A stretch of 44,068 nucleotides of DNA. Source: an uncultured Bacteroidaceae bacterium. GTDB taxonomy: Bacteria > Bacteroidota > Bacteroidia > Bacteroidales > Bacteroidaceae. A program made the translations under genes and the position numbers. The stretch is taken from the NCBI GenBank assembly GCA_905234745.1, contig CAJOJD010000006.1, forward strand, positions 1 to 44,068, written 5' to 3'. Within the stretch, counting starts at the first letter, position 1, and each line of letters starts with the position of its first letter. Shown piece by piece: positions 1 through 8,122 of this stretch. The notes under the pieces were generated by a model. It ran no database searches. It worked only from the letters and a program-made list of their open reading frames with translations, and was not told where the DNA came from.

Positions 1-585
1 GAGGCCCGCGCCGACCTTTTCGGTCTCTACTTCACTGCCGATCCCAAGATGGTTGAGCTGGGTATCATGCCCAACAAGGATGCCTACAAGGCCGAATATG
101 CCAACTACATACGTAACGGTCTGATGGTTCAGTTCACGCGCGTTGAACTGGGACGTCCCAACACCGAAGCCCACATGCAGAACCGCAAGCTCATTGCCGA
201 GTGGTGCTATGAGAAGGGTGCCAAGGACAACGTGATTGAGAAGAAGGTACGTGACGGCAAGACCTACTTCGTAGTGAACGACTACGAGAAACTGCGCGAC
301 CTGTTCGCCCAACTGCTGGCCGAGATCCAGCGCATCAAGTCAGAGGGTGACTACGAGGCAGGCAAGTACCTGATTGAGACCTACGCAGTGAACATCGACC
401 CCGCCCTGCACAAGGAGGTAAAGGAGCGTTACGAGGCCCTGAACCTGAAGCCTTACGGCGGATTCATCAACCCCGACATCGTTCCGGTTGAGAAGGGTGG
501 CAAGATTGTTGACTACCAGGTAATCTACAACGACGACTACCTGAAGCAGCAGCTTGACTACGGCAAGAAATACGGTGCACTCTGA
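1..585 (+). CDS. Dipeptidyl-peptidase III-like M49 metallopeptidase, C-terminal part
   Basis: This is the 3' end of a gene that begins upstream of the window; the frame is open from base 1. The first codons read EARADLFGLYF, which aligns with the second zinc-ligand motif of M49 peptidases (E-C-R-A-E in human DPP III). The window therefore starts at the zinc-binding glutamate, and the HExxGH helix lies outside it. About 194 residues are visible, with the mixed helical C-terminal sequence usual for this family. M49 enzymes remove dipeptides from the N terminus of peptides. The gene ends at a TGA followed 8 bases later by a strong terminator, so it is the last gene of its transcript. The family call is by similarity from memory and the fold-specific half is missing. 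Confidence 0.8.
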   Translation, partial: EARADLFGLYFTADPKMVELGIMPNKDAYKAEYANYIRNGLMVQFTRVELGRPNTEAHMQNRKLIAEWCYEKGAKDNVIEKKVRDGKTYFVVNDYEKLRDLFAQLLAEIQRIKSEGDYEAGKYLIETYAVNIDPALHKEVKERYEALNLKPYGGFINPDIVPVEKGGKIVDYQVIYNDDYLKQQLDYGKKYGAL

Positions 586-593
586 GTCAGTAT

Positions 594-628
594 AAAAAGT
601 GTGCGGAAAAAATCCGCACACTTTTTTT
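594..628 (+). terminator. Intrinsic terminator after the M49 peptidase gene
   Basis: A perfect 9-bp stem (598-606 with 614-622, AGTGTGCGG / CCGCACACT) encloses a 7-base A-rich loop and runs into seven T residues. The A-run before it can extend the stem with the T-run, so it could work in both directions. It separates the peptidase from the metK regulatory region. Confidence 0.9.
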
Positions 629-660
629 GTTACAACGTCACAAATAATCCGTACCTTTGC
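627..660 (+). promoter_or_regulatory. Bacteroidota-type promoter for metK
   Basis: TACCTTTGC at 652-660 matches the -7 consensus TAnnTTTG. A TTG at 627-629 lies 22 bases upstream, close to the expected -33 spacing. It sits just before the SAM-II aptamer, so the transcript would begin shortly before the riboswitch. Confidence 0.6.
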
Positions 661-668
661 AGCGGACA

Positions 669-736
669 ATGTGGAAAGATTTGAGAACCTTAGGTTTCCC
701 GACAGCTTGCAACCACACAAAAAAATGCTAAAAGTC
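669..736 (+). ncRNA. SAM-II riboswitch aptamer upstream of metK
   Basis: The segment carries the SAM-II landmarks in order: a P1 strand TGTGG (670-674), the conserved GATTTG (678-683), a variable insert with a small hairpin (AACC/GGTT near 686-697), GCTTGCA (705-711), the returning P1 strand CCACA (713-717), an A-rich linker, and the 3' pseudoknot strand GCTAAAA (727-733). SAM-II binds S-adenosylmethionine as an H-type pseudoknot and usually controls methionine or SAM genes. Its place 56 bases before the SAM synthetase start fits feedback control. The extra hairpin in loop 1 and three A residues after P1 are deviations from the short alphaproteobacterial form. The match is from memory of the consensus, not a covariance-model score. 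Confidence 0.8.
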
Positions 737-783
737 ATCACAGTTGCAGCCCCTTTGTCCACATAGACATTGGGACTTTTTTA
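730..783 (+). promoter_or_regulatory. Possible expression platform of the metK riboswitch
   Basis: AAAAGTC (730-736), which overlaps the 3' pseudoknot strand of the aptamer, is exactly complementary to GACTTTT (774-780). GTCC (757-760) can instead pair with GGAC (773-776) just ahead of the run of T residues. These pairings are mutually exclusive, which would let ligand binding choose between two structures ahead of a U-tract. This is inference from complementarity only; both hairpins are weak. Confidence 0.4.
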
Positions 784-792
784 TTTGTATAT

Positions 793-2085
793 ATGTCATA
801 CTTATTCACATCCGAATCGGTGTCCGAGGGACACCCTGACAAGGTAGCGGACCAGATATCCGATGCCGTCGTAGACGAACTGTTGGCTTTTGACCCCGAG
901 TCAAAGGTAGCATGTGAGACCCTTGTAACCACCGGCCAGGTGGTGCTTGCAGGTGAGGTGAAATCCAAGGCCTACATTGACCTTCAGGAAACAGCCCGCC
1001 GAGTGATTAACCGCATAGGCTATACCCGTTCCGAGTACAAGTTTGACGGAGACTCATGCGGCGTATTCAGCGCCATACATGAGCAGAGTGCCGATATCAA
1101 CCGCGGCGTTGAGCGCGAGGATCCCGAGAATCAGGGTGCAGGCGACCAGGGCATGATGTTCGGTTATGCCACAAACGAGACCGATGAGTACATGCCGGTT
1201 TCATTGGCTCTGTCACACCGTATACTGCGTGTTTTGGCCGATATCCGCCGCGAAGGCAAGGTAATGACCTACCTGCGTCCCGACTCCAAGAGCCAGGTGA
1301 CCGTCGAGTATAATGACAACGGCAAACCAGTCCGCATCGATACCATCGTGGTTTCAACCCAGCACGATGAGTTCATCGCCCCCGAGAACGCCACGGTCGA
1401 GGCCCAGTTGGAAGCTGACCGCAAGATGCTCGCTCAGATTGAATCGGACGTAAAGAACATACTGATACCGCGTGTAATCAGCACCATAACATCGGACAAG
1501 GTCAAGGCCCTGTTTAACGGTGAAATCAAGTATTTCGTGAATCCTACCGGCAAGTTCGTGATTGGCGGACCGCATGGAGATACCGGTCTTACAGGACGTA
1601 AGATAATTGTCGATACCTACGGTGGAAAGGGAGCCCACGGCGGCGGCGCATTCAGCGGTAAGGATCCCAGTAAGGTGGACCGCTCGGCAGCTTACGCAAC
1701 ACGTCATATCGCAAAGAACCTGGTTGCTGCAGGTGTGGCCGATGAGGTTCTGGTGCAGGTTTCATACGCCATAGGCGTGGCCAAGCCCATCAATATCTTT
1801 GTAAACACCTACGGCACAAGTCACGTGAAGATGTCTGACGGTGAGATTGCAAAGATTGTGGACCAGCTGTTCGATATGCGCCCCAAGGCAATCGAGAACC
1901 GCCTGAAACTGCGCAACCCCATATACAGCGAGACCGCAGCATACGGTCATATGGGCCGTGAGCCTCAGACCGTTACCAAGGTATTTACATCACACTACAT
2001 GCCGGCCAAGACCGTCACGGTGGAACTCTTCACCTGGGAGAAACTGGACTACGTGGACAAGATAAAACAGGCCTTTGGCATCTGA
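793..2085 (+). CDS. metK: S-adenosylmethionine synthetase
   Basis: MetK makes S-adenosylmethionine from methionine and ATP, the main methyl donor of the cell. The 430-residue protein has the family signatures: [15 protein letters not shown] near residues 12-26 with the ATP-binding histidine, [14 protein letters not shown] in the middle, and the glycine-rich [19 protein letters not shown]. It is longer than the ~384-residue E. coli enzyme because of insertions in the central part, as in other Bacteroidota. The ATG at 793 is the first start after the riboswitch and begins directly with the conserved [14 protein letters not shown] segment. It is transcribed alone and ends in its own terminator. 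Regulation by the upstream SAM-II aptamer is strongly suggested. Confidence 0.97.
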   Translation: MSYLFTSESVSEGHPDKVADQISDAVVDELLAFDPESKVACETLVTTGQVVLAGEVKSKAYIDLQETARRVINRIGYTRSEYKFDGDSCGVFSAIHEQSADINRGVEREDPENQGAGDQGMMFGYATNETDEYMPVSLALSHRILRVLADIRREGKVMTYLRPDSKSQVTVEYNDNGKPVRIDTIVVSTQHDEFIAPENATVEAQLEADRKMLAQIESDVKNILIPRVISTITSDKVKALFNGEIKYFVNPTGKFVIGGPHGDTGLTGRKIIVDTYGGKGAHGGGAFSGKDPSKVDRSAAYATRHIAKNLVAAGVADEVLVQVSYAIGVAKPINIFVNTYGTSHVKMSDGEIAKIVDQLFDMRPKAIENRLKLRNPIYSETAAYGHMGREPQTVTKVFTSHYMPAKTVTVELFTWEKLDYVDKIKQAFGI

Positions 2086-2108
2086 AAAGAGCAACTCAAA
2101 TTCAACAG

Positions 2109-2148
2109 GAGGCCGACTAAACACTGTTTTAGCCGGTCTCTTCTTTTT
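2109..2148 (+). terminator. Intrinsic terminator after metK
   Basis: A 13-position stem (2109-2121 with 2128-2140) has one G-T wobble and one mismatch, a 6-base loop, and is followed by TTCTTTTT. It lies 23 bases after the metK stop and just before the 83-bp repeat array. Confidence 0.8.
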
Positions 2149-2403
2149 CCGGTTCACCTTAGGGAGAGAATAGGCTACACCTGCGTGCTGGCTCCCTAAG
2201 GTCAGGGGGTAACGCAGATTCTGGCATTTTTCCGGCGCACCTTAGGGAGAGAATAGGCTACACCTGCGTGCTGGCTCCCTAAGGTCAGGGGGTAACGCAG
2301 GTTCTGGCATTTTTCCGGCGCACCTTAGGGAGAAAAATGGCTACACCTGCGTGCTGGCTCCCTAAGGTCAACGGGTGATGGCTCCCTAAGGTCAACGGGT
2401 GAC
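2144..2403. repeat. Tandem array 1 of the 83-bp palindromic repeat (3 units plus a 24-bp tail duplication)
   Basis: Units start at CACCTTAGGG at 2155, 2238 and 2321, an exact 83-bp period, and are nearly identical. Each unit holds an 11-bp inverted repeat, ACCTTAGGGAG and CTCCCTAAGGT, spanning 47 bp (for example 2156-2202) around a 25-base centre containing TACACCTGCGTG. A 36-bp link follows. At the right end a 24-bp piece (GGCTCCCTAAGGTCAACGGG and four more bases) is repeated at 2356-2379 and 2380-2403. The last copy runs into the 3' end of the transglycosylase gene and includes its stop codon. The array fills the gap between two convergent genes. No T-tract follows the hairpins, so plain terminator function is not obvious. 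Confidence 0.93.
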
Positions 2404-3309
2404 CCAGGCGGGGTTGTGGACTTTGGTTTTGGAGGGGTTGTAGTATTGGGCCTTTACATCGGGGATATCGATGTAATAGGTGCGGTGGGATTTGTTGTTG
2501 AGTTTGGTCTCACGCAGCCACAGGTTGGCCCGTTTAAGGTCGGCATATGTGATGCCGTGATCCTCGGCAAACTTGACCAGATCCTCGATGGGATCTGTAA
2601 TTTTAATCTGCTCCTTGATGGGGATATAGGGATAGAGATCCTCACGCTTGAAACTGAATCCAAACAGAGCCGGGTTCTCAAACATCATCTTGGCTGCAAT
2701 GACGCGGAACATATAACGGGAAGTCTCATCGACCAGCCACATATCCATTGCATCTGTCTGATGCTGCTGCTCAATGCGGCGGTCCATTCCCTGCTGGCCT
2801 CCGTTGTAACTGGCTGCCACCGTCATCCAGTTCTGGTATTTGCCGTACGCCTTGAGCAGGAACTTACAGGCGGCCTCGGTTGCCTTGACCGTGTTATAGC
2901 GCTCATCGATATTGGCATTGACCTCCAGTCCGTACTCGCGGCCGGTAGCCTGGGTGAACTGCCATAAACCCGCAGCACCCGCTCCCGATACGGCCTGAGG
3001 GTCAAGGTTGCTCTCAATCACCATCAGGTACTTGAAATCATCGGGCACACCCATGCGCTTGAGTATGGGTTCAATCTCCGGGAACAGACGGTTGGCGCGC
3101 TTTATCATGAGCGTGGACATATTGTGCGAGTAGGTAAAGGCTATAAGTTCACGGTCCATACGCTCCCTGAGGTCGGCACGGTCAAAAGTGATCTTCTGGC
3201 CGGCAAACACCACAGATTCAGGAACCTGGGGCGGTACAGTCTGGGCTTTTACGGAGATTATGAAACATGATATGACCGATATCAGGAACAGTAGTAATTG
3301 CCTTCTCAT
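2392..3309 (-). CDS. Secreted lytic transglycosylase (SLT domain, MltD-like)
   Basis: A 305-residue exported enzyme predicted to cleave the MurNAc-GlcNAc bond of peptidoglycan with anhydro-product formation. Residues 1-22 form a signal peptide ending near VKAQ. The SLT/goose-lysozyme-like domain covers about 85-215, with the catalytic glutamate in VIES (E99), the GAAGLWQFTQATGREYGL segment after it, and AASYNGG (165-171). The C-terminal 80 residues resemble a degenerate LysM-like region. MltD proteins usually carry clear LysM repeats, so this is a short form. The stop codon lies inside the terminal copy of the neighbouring repeat array, so the last residues (WVTR) are encoded by repeat-like DNA. 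A candidate -7 element lies just upstream on the same strand. Confidence 0.88.
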   Translation of the reverse strand: MRRQLLLFLISVISCFIISVKAQTVPPQVPESVVFAGQKITFDRADLRERMDRELIAFTYSHNMSTLMIKRANRLFPEIEPILKRMGVPDDFKYLMVIESNLDPQAVSGAGAAGLWQFTQATGREYGLEVNANIDERYNTVKATEAACKFLLKAYGKYQNWMTVAASYNGGQQGMDRRIEQQHQTDAMDMWLVDETSRYMFRVIAAKMMFENPALFGFSFKREDLYPYIPIKEQIKITDPIEDLVKFAEDHGITYADLKRANLWLRETKLNNKSHRTYYIDIPDVKAQYYNPSKTKVHNPAWVTR

Positions 3310-3329
3310 AAAACTTGACTTAAGTGGCG

Positions 3330-3337
3330 CAAAATTA
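3330..3337 (-). promoter_or_regulatory. Candidate -7 element for the transglycosylase gene
   Basis: On the minus strand TAATTTTG (followed by C) matches the TAnnTTTG element. It lies 20 bases before the ATG at 3309. I see no matching -33 TTG. Confidence 0.4.
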
Positions 3338-3359
3338 GGCTCTTTTCTTGAAATAACAT

Positions 3360-3367
3360 TATCTTTG
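3360..3367 (+). promoter_or_regulatory. -7 promoter element for the GH31 operon
   Basis: TATCTTTG followed by TTGC lies 34 bases before the ATG at 3402. It is the only clear promoter element ahead of the two coupled glycosidase genes. No good -33 element is visible at the expected distance. Confidence 0.55.
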
Positions 3368-3401
3368 TTGCACTAACCAAAATAAAACCCTGACAATCAT
3401 T

Positions 3402-5702
3402 ATGAAAAAAATTTGCTATCTGTTATTATTGGCAGTTTTGTCCTTATCCGCTTGCCAGAAGGCAACAGTGAAAATTGACGATTACAAGGTATTAATCGGC
3501 ATGTCCGACGGAACCCTTTACGTAACACCTATGGCCGATGACGCCATCCGCGTACAGTACATTCCCGATGGAATAGAACTGCCGCAGCTTGAAAACCTTA
3601 TTTATACAGAAAACCCTGCTCATCTATCAATAAGTTGCTCGCAGAATCTGAGAGGCCTGGTATATGTCAGCAGCACTGAAGGCAATCTCCGGGCGGTTGT
3701 CAACACCCGTAACGGAAAGATAAAATTCAAGGATGCCAACGGAAAGGTAATCCTTAAGGAGGATGTCCGTTCCATTCAGACCGGCAAGACAGGTGATCTG
3801 AATTCTCTCTCAGTAAGCCAGTCATTCAAGACCGCGCCCGATGAGTTTCTCTTTGGTACCGGCCAGTTCCAGGACGGCTATCTGAACATACGCGGACTGA
3901 CCCGCCGCCTTACCCAGGTCAACACCCAGATCTCTATCCCGATGATCATATCCAACAAGGGATACGGAATACTGTGGAACAACTACGGTCTGACAGAGTT
4001 TAACCCGTCAGACTACATGGTAGTTCTGGAGCAGGGTGCCGGCGACGGTACATCAGTAACTGTAAATGCAACCGGTACCGCAGGTAATGTTCGCGAGCGC
4101 CGTTTCTTTAACGATTTCAACGGTGAAATCGAGGTTAAGGAGAGCGGAGATTACTCAATACTGCTGGATGTTGGCCAGTCTATGGCCCGCAAGCATCTGC
4201 TCACCATTGACGGTGATACCGTTATCAACGCCAATAACACCTGGCTGCCGCCCACATCATCGGCCATAACCCATCTGGACAAGGGTACACATAAGGTATT
4301 TGTAAGCGGATCACGCGGTGACAAACCGTCGGTTGGCATACGCAAGGTGACCGATGTTACCACATTCAGTTCGCCCGTAGCTGTGGCACTTGACTACACC
4401 GTATTTGCCGGCACAGCCGACCAGATAATAAGTTCATACCGTAACCTTACCGGTAAGGTTCCGCCGATGCCCGACTGGGCTTTCGGTTACATTCACTGCC
4501 GAGAGCGTTATGACAGCCAGAAAGAGCTGCTTGAGAACGCACACCGTCTCAAGGACGAGGGCTACCACACCAGCGTGATTGTCCAGGACTGGCAGTGGTG
4601 GGGCAAGTACGGCTGGAACGCCATGCAGTTTGACGAGGGCAAGTACCCCGATCCCAAGGCCATGACCGACGAGCTGCACAGCATGGACATGAAACTTATG
4701 CTCTCCGTATGGTCCAAGATAGACAAGAACAGTGAGGTGGGCCGTCAGATGAACGCCGCCGGATATTACATTAAAGGAACCGACTGGATAGATTTCTTCA
4801 ATCCCGATGCAGCCGCAGCCTACTGGAAGAACTTCAGCGAGCGTTTGCTCCCCACCGGTATTGACGCATGGTGGCAGGATGCTACCGAGCCTGAGAACGA
4901 TGACCTGAAGGGCCGTATGGTGGCTGGAGGCAAAATTCCGGGAGAGTTCTACCGTAACGCCTACCCCAACATGGTCAACCATACCGTTTACAACGGACTC
5001 ATAAAGGACCAGCCCCACCGTGACCCAATGATACTTACCCGCAGCGGATTTACCGGAATACAGCGTTACGGCGCCATCAACTGGTCGGGTGATGTAGGCA
5101 ATGACTGGGAGACCCTGCGCCGTCAGATAGCAGGCGGTCTGAACCTGATGGCCACAGGCCAGCCCTGGTGGACATACGATGCAGGCGGATTCTTCCGTCC
5201 AAACAACCAGTACAGTGATGCCGCTTATCAGGAGCGTATGATGCGCTGGATTCAGACAGCAGTGTTCCTGCCGTTCATGCGTGTTCACGGTTACATGAGC
5301 CGCACCGAGCCCTGGAACTACTCGGCAGAGACACAGGCCAATTTCCACAAGCAGATAGAACTGCGTGACCGTCTGCAGCCATACATCCTGGATTGCGCCA
5401 AGAAAGTGAGCAATGAGAACTACACCATGATGCGTCCGCTGGTATTTGACTTCCCGGGTGACACCGAGGCTATGAAACAGCAGACAGAGTTCATGTTCGG
5501 ACCGTCACTGCTGGTATGCCCCGTAACCGAGCAGGGCATCAAGTCCATGCGCGTATATCTGCCCAGGTATGAGGCAGGCTGGAAACTCTTTGACTCCACA
5601 GACTCAAAGATCTACAACGGAGGCGCCTATGTGGAGGTGCCCGTAACCATTGACCGTATTCCGGTATTTGTAAAAGCTGATCATAAAATCAATCTGAAAT
5701 GA
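3402..5702 (+). CDS. GH31 family lipoprotein with PA14 insert, likely alpha-xylosidase or alpha-glucosidase
   Basis: A 766-residue surface or periplasmic glycosidase. The N terminus is a lipoprotein signal ending in LSAC (C18). A PA14-like beta domain is inserted at about residues 212-320, as in the Bacteroides ovatus xyloglucan alpha-xylosidase BoGH31A. The GH31 barrel follows, with the likely nucleophile D493 in WWQDATEP and the acid/base D564 in NWSGDVGNDW. The protein ends right after the proximal beta domain (PVFVKADHKINLK) and lacks the distal DUF5110 domain that its neighbour has. The next gene overlaps it by ATGA, so the two are translationally coupled. PA14 suggests xyloglucan-type substrates, but no SusC/SusD pair lies in the window and the exact sugar cannot be read from sequence. 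Confidence 0.9.
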   Translation: MKKICYLLLLAVLSLSACQKATVKIDDYKVLIGMSDGTLYVTPMADDAIRVQYIPDGIELPQLENLIYTENPAHLSISCSQNLRGLVYVSSTEGNLRAVVNTRNGKIKFKDANGKVILKEDVRSIQTGKTGDLNSLSVSQSFKTAPDEFLFGTGQFQDGYLNIRGLTRRLTQVNTQISIPMIISNKGYGILWNNYGLTEFNPSDYMVVLEQGAGDGTSVTVNATGTAGNVRERRFFNDFNGEIEVKESGDYSILLDVGQSMARKHLLTIDGDTVINANNTWLPPTSSAITHLDKGTHKVFVSGSRGDKPSVGIRKVTDVTTFSSPVAVALDYTVFAGTADQIISSYRNLTGKVPPMPDWAFGYIHCRERYDSQKELLENAHRLKDEGYHTSVIVQDWQWWGKYGWNAMQFDEGKYPDPKAMTDELHSMDMKLMLSVWSKIDKNSEVGRQMNAAGYYIKGTDWIDFFNPDAAAAYWKNFSERLLPTGIDAWWQDATEPENDDLKGRMVAGGKIPGEFYRNAYPNMVNHTVYNGLIKDQPHRDPMILTRSGFTGIQRYGAINWSGDVGNDWETLRRQIAGGLNLMATGQPWWTYDAGGFFRPNNQYSDAAYQERMMRWIQTAVFLPFMRVHGYMSRTEPWNYSAETQANFHKQIELRDRLQPYILDCAKKVSNENYTMMRPLVFDFPGDTEAMKQQTEFMFGPSLLVCPVTEQGIKSMRVYLPRYEAGWKLFDSTDSKIYNGGAYVEVPVTIDRIPVFVKADHKINLK

Positions 5703-8086
5703 AAAAGAATATCGCCCTATTCCTTGCTCTTGCAGGATTATCAACTCTTGGCAATGCCCAGGAGTCTGACAACTGGACAACCCAGGTTACATTCTATACT
5801 CCTTCTATAGTTCGTATCTACAAGACCGGCCCTGACAATCCCGATACCAAGCAGAGCCTGTCGGTAATAATGCAACCCGATCAGGTAAAAATATCCCAAT
5901 CAACCGATAAAAACGGAGCCAAGATATATAAGAGTTCCGACCTCACGGTTACGGTTTCAGGAAATGACGTTACATTCCAGGACAAGAAGGGAAACGTACT
6001 GCTTGCAGAGAACGGTTGCGGTCACGGCATAGTCTCCATGACCAGACCAGAGTATGCCGATATAGCCGTTGACCAGGGGTTTGACCTTGGGGCCGATGAA
6101 CCATTGTACGGTCTTGGAATACTCCAGGACGGAAAGATGACCAAGAGCGGAACCTACAAACGCATGATTCAGGGCAATACCGATGACTATTGCAATATCA
6201 TCCAATCCATCAAAGGATACGGCCTGTTCTGGGACAACTACTCACCTACCACTTTCGGAATTGAGGAGGGCAAATATTTCTTTACGTCCGAGAACGGAGG
6301 ATGCGTAGACTACTACTTCATCTGGGGCGGTGATGCCGACGGCGTAATAGCAGGTATCCGCCAGCTTACAGGTACGGTACCCATGGTTCCGCTGTGGAGT
6401 TTCGGATTCATGCAGAGCCGTGAACGTTACAAATCATCGAGTGAACTTGTCAATGTACTGGACCGCTACCGTGAGGATGGTGTTCCAATCGATGTAATGA
6501 TTCAGGACTGGCAGTACTGGGGCAACAACTACCTTTGGAATGCCATGGAGTTCAACAGCGACGATTTCCGCAATCCTGAGCGCTGGATCAAGCACATTCA
6601 TGACCAGAACGCCAAACTGATGATCTCCATCTGGTCATCATTCGGCCCCATGACCAAACAGTATCGTGAACTGCAGCCTAAGGGTCTGTTGCTGGATTTC
6701 CAGACCTGGCCTCAGAGCGGTCTTGGCGACTGGCCTCCCAGAATGGATTACCCGTCGGGCGTAAGGCCTTATGACCCCTACAGCAAGGAGGCACGTGACA
6801 TCTACTGGAACCATCTGACCCGTCTTTACGACCTGGGTATTGACGGATGGTGGATGGATTCGACCGAACCTGACCATCATGATTTCAAGGAGTCAGACCT
6901 GGATCTGCAAACCGCAATGGGTACTTTCCGCAGGGTCCGCAACGCATTCCCGCTTATGGCAGTAGGCGGCGTTTATGACAACCAGCGCGCTACAGCCAAC
7001 GGTAATGACAAGCGTGTACTCATCCTTACCCGTTCAGCATTTGCAGGCCAGCAGCGCTACGGCTCAAACACCTGGTCGGGTGACTTGCAGTCCAACTGGA
7101 ACAGTCTGCGCAACCAGATTCCGGCAGGCCTGAACTTTGCCCTTACAGGCAACCCCAATTTCAACAGTGACCTGGGTGGCTTCTTTGCCAACAGCTACAA
7201 TGACAGTTACATGGACGAGAGCGCTACCAAGAACCCTCTGTATCAGGAACTTTACGTACGCTGGATGCAATACGGAGTATTCTGCCCCATGATGCGCAGC
7301 CACGGTACCGAGGTCCCGCGTGAACTCTACTATTACGGCAAGGCCGGTGAGCCCGTATATGACGCTCTTGTAGGAGCCATCAAACTGCGTTACTCACTGC
7401 TTCCGTACATCTACTCTCTGGCACATGACGTATCGGCCAACAACGGTACATACCAGCGCGCCCTGATGATGGACTTCAGGGATGACCACAACGTCTGGAA
7501 CATGGGCAATGAGTTCATGTTCGGACGCGAGCTCCTGGTTGCACCCGTCGTGGAGGCAAAATATACTCCTGAGAGAGCCATGAGCAAGAGCCGTTCCGGA
7601 ATAGGTAACGTTGATTTCCTTGAGCAAAAGACCAGCAAGGTCTACCTGCCCGCAGGAACACGCTGGTATGACTTTGAGACCCTTGAAATGTTTGAAGGCG
7701 GTCAGGAGATTGAGCGCAACGTCAACATCAAGAGCATACCTATGTATGTCAAGGCCGGCAGCATCGTGCCCATCGGCCCCGATGTCCAGTACTCGACCGA
7801 GAAGCCTTGGGATGACCTGGAGATACGCATCTACGCAGGAGCAAACGGTACGTTCTGCCTCTACGAGGATGAGTTTGACAACTACAACTATGAGAAAGGC
7901 GCTTTCACCACCATTGACTTCAAGTATGACAACAAGGGCCGCCAACTCACCATCGGCGCCCGCAACGGATCATATGAAGGTATGATACAGGAACGCAATT
8001 TCCGCATCACTTTTATCACTGACGGTATCAAGAGAGAGGTCAAGACCGTAAAGTATACTGGAAAACAGGTAAAGGTAAGTCTATAA
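5699..8086 (+). CDS. GH31 family glycosidase with DUF5110 C-terminal domain
   Basis: A 795-residue exported paralogue of the preceding gene. A type I signal peptide ends near GNAQ (residues 18-21), with no lipobox cysteine. There is no PA14 insert. The barrel carries the likely nucleophile D387 in GWWMDSTEP and the acid/base D462 in NTWSGDLQSNW. The C terminus contains the DUF5110 beta domain (DLEIRIYAGANGTFCLYED onward). GH31 includes alpha-glucosidases, alpha-xylosidases and transglycosylases; the WMDSTEP form is common in Bacteroidota alpha-xylosidases and alpha-glucosidases. The start at 5699 overlaps the previous stop (ATGA). A lipid-anchored form followed by a soluble form suggests sequential action on one branched glycan at the surface and in the periplasm; that is inference. 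Confidence 0.9.
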   Translation: MKKNIALFLALAGLSTLGNAQESDNWTTQVTFYTPSIVRIYKTGPDNPDTKQSLSVIMQPDQVKISQSTDKNGAKIYKSSDLTVTVSGNDVTFQDKKGNVLLAENGCGHGIVSMTRPEYADIAVDQGFDLGADEPLYGLGILQDGKMTKSGTYKRMIQGNTDDYCNIIQSIKGYGLFWDNYSPTTFGIEEGKYFFTSENGGCVDYYFIWGGDADGVIAGIRQLTGTVPMVPLWSFGFMQSRERYKSSSELVNVLDRYREDGVPIDVMIQDWQYWGNNYLWNAMEFNSDDFRNPERWIKHIHDQNAKLMISIWSSFGPMTKQYRELQPKGLLLDFQTWPQSGLGDWPPRMDYPSGVRPYDPYSKEARDIYWNHLTRLYDLGIDGWWMDSTEPDHHDFKESDLDLQTAMGTFRRVRNAFPLMAVGGVYDNQRATANGNDKRVLILTRSAFAGQQRYGSNTWSGDLQSNWNSLRNQIPAGLNFALTGNPNFNSDLGGFFANSYNDSYMDESATKNPLYQELYVRWMQYGVFCPMMRSHGTEVPRELYYYGKAGEPVYDALVGAIKLRYSLLPYIYSLAHDVSANNGTYQRALMMDFRDDHNVWNMGNEFMFGRELLVAPVVEAKYTPERAMSKSRSGIGNVDFLEQKTSKVYLPAGTRWYDFETLEMFEGGQEIERNVNIKSIPMYVKAGSIVPIGPDVQYSTEKPWDDLEIRIYAGANGTFCLYEDEFDNYNYEKGAFTTIDFKYDNKGRQLTIGARNGSYEGMIQERNFRITFITDGIKREVKTVKYTGKQVKVSL

Positions 8087-8092
8087 ATTTTG

Positions 8093-8100
8093 TATCTTTG
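8093..8100 (+). promoter_or_regulatory. -7 promoter element for the methyltransferase-purD transcript
   Basis: TATCTTTG followed by C lies 22 bases before the ATG at 8123, in the short gap after the second GH31 gene. This placement suggests that the methyltransferase and purD form their own transcript. Confidence 0.55.
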
Positions 8101-8122
8101 CGGGCTGAAACATCATCCATAG

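Noticed and set aside
4434-5348. Minus-strand open frame of 304 codons opposite the first GH31 gene
   Set aside because: Antisense shadow of a conserved catalytic domain with no recognisable protein features.
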